Positions 24,397 to 26,064 of a stretch of 26,064 nt of DNA are shown piece by piece. The stretch lies in contig CAJUJA010000015.1 of NCBI GenBank assembly GCA_910586635.1, forward strand, positions 1 through 26,064, read 5' to 3'. Every line of letters begins with the position of its first letter. Within the stretch, counting starts at the first letter, position 1. The notes below the pieces were generated by a model. That model did no database searches. It had not been told where the DNA came from and worked only from the letters and a program-made list of their open reading frames with translations. The DNA comes from an uncultured Bacilli bacterium (lineage in GTDB: Bacteria; Bacillota_I; Bacilli_A; RF39; UBA660). Both the position numbers and the translations under genes were made by a program.

Positions 24397-24567
24397 ATGA
24401 AAGTAAAAATATTTGATGAAGAAAGTGAGAAAGATTTGGAAGTGGCCGTTAACAAGTTTCTAGAAGAAACAGAGAAGGAAATAGTGGATATTAAATATCA
24501 AGTGAGTTGTGCAATGCTTGGAGAAGAACAAATTTACTGTTTTTCGGCTATGATTATTCACTATTAG
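24397..24567 (+). CDS. Cse60-like small sporulation-associated protein
   Basis: 56 residues; ATG behind TTAGGTGAT. The sequence MKVKIFDEESEKDLEVAVNK, then FLEE and CAMLGEEQIYCFSAMIIHY, follows the pattern of Cse60 (DUF2758), a small protein described in Bacillus sporulation: a beta strand, the conserved FDEE.EKDLE helix and a closing Q(I/V)YCFSAM(I/L)I strand. Its function is unknown. In the shifted frame right after the stop, a charged stretch (EERVSKPQREWKEHEKENLQ) continues, so the gene may once have been longer. It is transcribed away from the exporter genes. Confidence 0.7.
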   Translation: MKVKIFDEESEKDLEVAVNKFLEETEKEIVDIKYQVSCAMLGEEQIYCFSAMIIHY

Positions 24568-24981
24568 AAAGTAAAGAAGACTAAGAAGAGCGAGTAAGTA
24601 AACCCCAAAGAGAATGGAAGGAACACGAAAAGGAAAATTTACAAAAACAAAAAGAGATCTTGCAGGGGCGGAACAAAAAGATGCTAATATAGAAAAAATA
24701 ACACATATTAATTTGAATAATATTGATAATATATTTAATGGAAGTAATAGCAATTTTAATAATGAAAATATAATACTAGAAACATCTAGAAGAAAATAAA
24801 AATATAATAATGGAGAGTGTGGATCTTAAAATCTGTGTAAATGATAGCTTTCCACGAAGGAAGTATGAGAGAGTGGAAATTGGCTTGACAATATAGGTAC
24901 TAGTATACTTGTCATATGCCCTTCATCATCTTAAATTATATTTATTCTAGCACAGTTTTAAATAAAATATTATAGATTCTC
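24568..24981. other. degraded intergenic region between cse60 and the IS remnants
   Basis: Contains a charged frame after cse60 (about 24588-24687) that looks coding but has no clear start, and a short open frame at 24812-24898 that I do not recognise. An imperfect palindrome at 24886-24915 (TGACAA...TTGTCA with inner TATA pairing) could be an operator or a mobile-element end. The region ends at the ISLre2-like relic. Confidence 0.4.
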
Positions 24982-25314
24982 TCACCCTATATTTTTGTTA
25001 GTGAAAAGAGATTTAGAGGGGAGAAAAAGAAGAAGGTTAAATATTTGAGAAGTATCATAAATATCTATCTTTAATATATCTTGAGGTGTAAGTAGTTTTT
25101 CATGTTTAGGTTTTAAATTGTTAAGATATAGTTGTTTTATATCTTTTCTATTTGCTTTTAAAAGGCTAAGGTTTAATAGTTGTCTTAATCCTTTTTTAGA
25201 ATAGACTTTAGGATGAGAAGCAAATAAATCAGCAAATATATGTGATATGTGAGACTCCCTAGAACATCTTGTGTAGGAGTTATTTTGACAAATTTGTCTT
25301 TCTTTTTTTGTGTT
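24982..25314 (-). pseudogene. ISLre2-family transposase, C-terminal fragment interrupted by IS3
   Basis: The minus-strand frame reads SYTRCSRESHISHIFADLFA then SHPKVYSKKGLRQLLNLSLL and KANRKDIKQLYLNNL, a match to the C-terminal pattern of ISLre2/UPF0236 transposases (C..E.HISHV...R.SSRP..WS..G...M..LR...N). It is cut on its upstream side by the right end of the IS3 element at 25315, so the IS3 copy landed inside this transposase gene. The remaining part should lie beyond the other end of the IS3 element, outside the window. Confidence 0.65.
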
Positions 25315-25340
25315 TGCATTAGTCAAGAAAAAGTAGACAA
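25315..25340. repeat. right terminal inverted repeat of the IS3 element
   Basis: Starts TGCATTAG and ends AAAGTAGACAA. It matches the relic left end at 8428-8453 in 20 of 26 positions when both are read inward. It fixes the outer border of the IS3 copy at about 25315. Confidence 0.65.
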
Positions 25341-25351
25341 TAATTTAAAAT

Positions 25352-25383
25352 AAGAGGGGGATTAATTAAATTTAATCCTCTTT
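25352..25383 (-). terminator. terminator after OrfB of the IS3 element
   Basis: GGATTAA (25359-25365) pairs with TTAATCC (25372-25378) and an outer AAGA/TCTT pair extends it past a G bulge. It overlaps the OrfB stop codon (25372-25374). Confidence 0.5.
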
Positions 25384-26064
25384 ATTGTAATAAAAATATT
25401 TAAACTGAATAGGAGTAAGATAATTTAAAGCTGCTTGAGGTCTTTCATTATTAAAATAATAAATATAATCATCTATTTGTTTAAATATATTATCACAAGA
25501 ATTGATTTGAAAATCTAAAAACAATTCTTCCTTAATGCATCCATTAGTCGCTTCCATTGCACCATTTTCAGTAGGAGTACCTGGTTTAGACATAGAATGT
25601 ATGATATTATATAAGTGGAGAGATTCATTGAATTTCTTAGAAGAATATACAGAACCTTGGTCTGAATGCAAAATCATCTCAAGGTCTTTATATTCTTCAT
25701 TTTTTTAATAATTACATCAGATAAAGCATTATGATAAGTATTAGGATCACCTTTCTTATTAGAAAGAGAATAACCAATAAATTTATTGTTAAATAAATCC
25801 ATAAATAAAGTAAGTTCATAATAATGTTTATTGGCCCAAAAAGCAGTCATATCACTTACAACAAGTTGGAAAGGTCTTAAAGGATTAAGTTCAGCCAAAA
25901 TGTAATTAGGGAAGTTTTTAATTTCACGATTTACATTCTTACCATATCTTTTAACATGTTTAGACTTAGATTTAATACCAAGATACTTACAAATTTTATG
26001 AGAATAATTATCAGAATAAACAATACCTAAATCAAGCATAATTTTAGCATTTAACCAACGATAC
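25372..26064 (-). pseudogene. IS3-family OrfB transposase with one frameshift, 5' end outside window
   Basis: The frame is open to the window edge (RWLNAKIMLDLGIVYSDNYS) and carries the DDE catalytic residues: Asp in PFQLVVSDMTAFWANKHYYE, Asp in LHSDQGSVYSS and Glu in TENGAMEATNGCIKEEL, ending YYFNNERPQAALNYLTPIQF. Between the first and second aspartates a run of seven A (T7 at 25700-25706) is one base short, splitting the gene: the upstream frame ends KTLR and the downstream one begins MILHSDQG. One added A restores the reading IIKKNEEYKDLEMILHSDQG. So it is inactive unless ribosomes slip there or the run varies in length. Confidence 0.85.

Larger units (their letters stand above)
25315..26064 (-). 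mobile_element. IS3-family insertion sequence, right part (runs off the window)
   Basis: Contains the OrfB transposase, its terminator and the right terminal repeat. The left end and OrfA are outside the window. It sits inside an ISLre2-type transposase gene, a nested insertion. A truncated relative lies at 8110-8453. Confidence 0.75.

Noticed and set aside
24614..24799. 61-codon plus-strand frame starting MEGTRKG
   Set aside because: No ribosome site, asparagine-rich low-complexity tail, and an overlapping frame (EERVSKP...) looks more protein-like.
24982..25326. Intact 114-residue protein with a TTG start
   Set aside because: The supposed start lies inside the IS3 terminal repeat, and the sequence matches only the tail of an ISLre2-type transposase, so it is an interrupted fragment.

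Overview
The window is strongly A+T-rich (about 70% by eye) and looks like a chromosome segment of an uncultured, gut-type, low-GC Bacillota, most likely in the Bacilli (the RF39/Erysipelotrichales area is my guess). Supporting signs are the standard code with TGA used as stop, strong AGGAGG-type ribosome sites with ATG, GTG and TTG starts, near-consensus sigma-A promoters, a leucine T-box leader, a VanY-type cell-wall peptidase and a Cse60-like small sporulation protein. Taxonomy is inference; no rRNA or tRNA gene is present.

Layout. 1-3860: fhs (formate-tetrahydrofolate ligase), a convergent secreted protein with two Ig-like repeats, then an nfeD/SPFH membrane pair. 3829-6398: a minus-strand trio (patatin-like lipase, TIGR01212 radical SAM protein, UDG-family DNA glycosylase). 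6485-8111: a decayed MazG-like pyrophosphohydrolase and a VanY-family carboxypeptidase. 8110-9357: a relic IS3 left end, then a surface protein whose promoter carries a G9 spacer. 9694-12317: a cytoplasmic GH31 glycosidase. 12230-15000: a graveyard of transposase relics around a membrane-anchored surface protein and its dead upstream paralogue. 15057-19664: a T-box-controlled operon of a small membrane protein, leucyl-tRNA synthetase with an internal NUDIX domain, a DUF2000 protein and a P-loop kinase-like protein. 19645-20500: a protein-kinase-like gene on the minus strand. 20602-20936: an orphan small gene. 20966-24294: a minus-strand ABC-2 exporter operon (ATPase plus two permeases). 24344-24567: a DnaA-box pair and a cse60-like small gene. 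24600-26064: an ISLre2-type transposase tail interrupted by an IS3-family element that runs off the window.

The most striking items are: (1) a complete NUDIX hydrolase domain inserted in the editing domain of LeuRS; (2) an exact G9 run filling the spacer of an otherwise consensus promoter, which would make the downstream surface protein phase-variable; (3) a T17 run near the end of an ABC permease gene, next to the overlap with the following gene; (4) a 12-bp perfect inverted repeat and two inverted DnaA boxes between the exporter and cse60; (5) a GH31 enzyme with serine at the usual acid/base aspartate position; and (6) matching 26-nt IS3 termini about 17 kb apart, one intact and one a relic. 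I found no CRISPR array, rRNA, tRNA or complete defence system.
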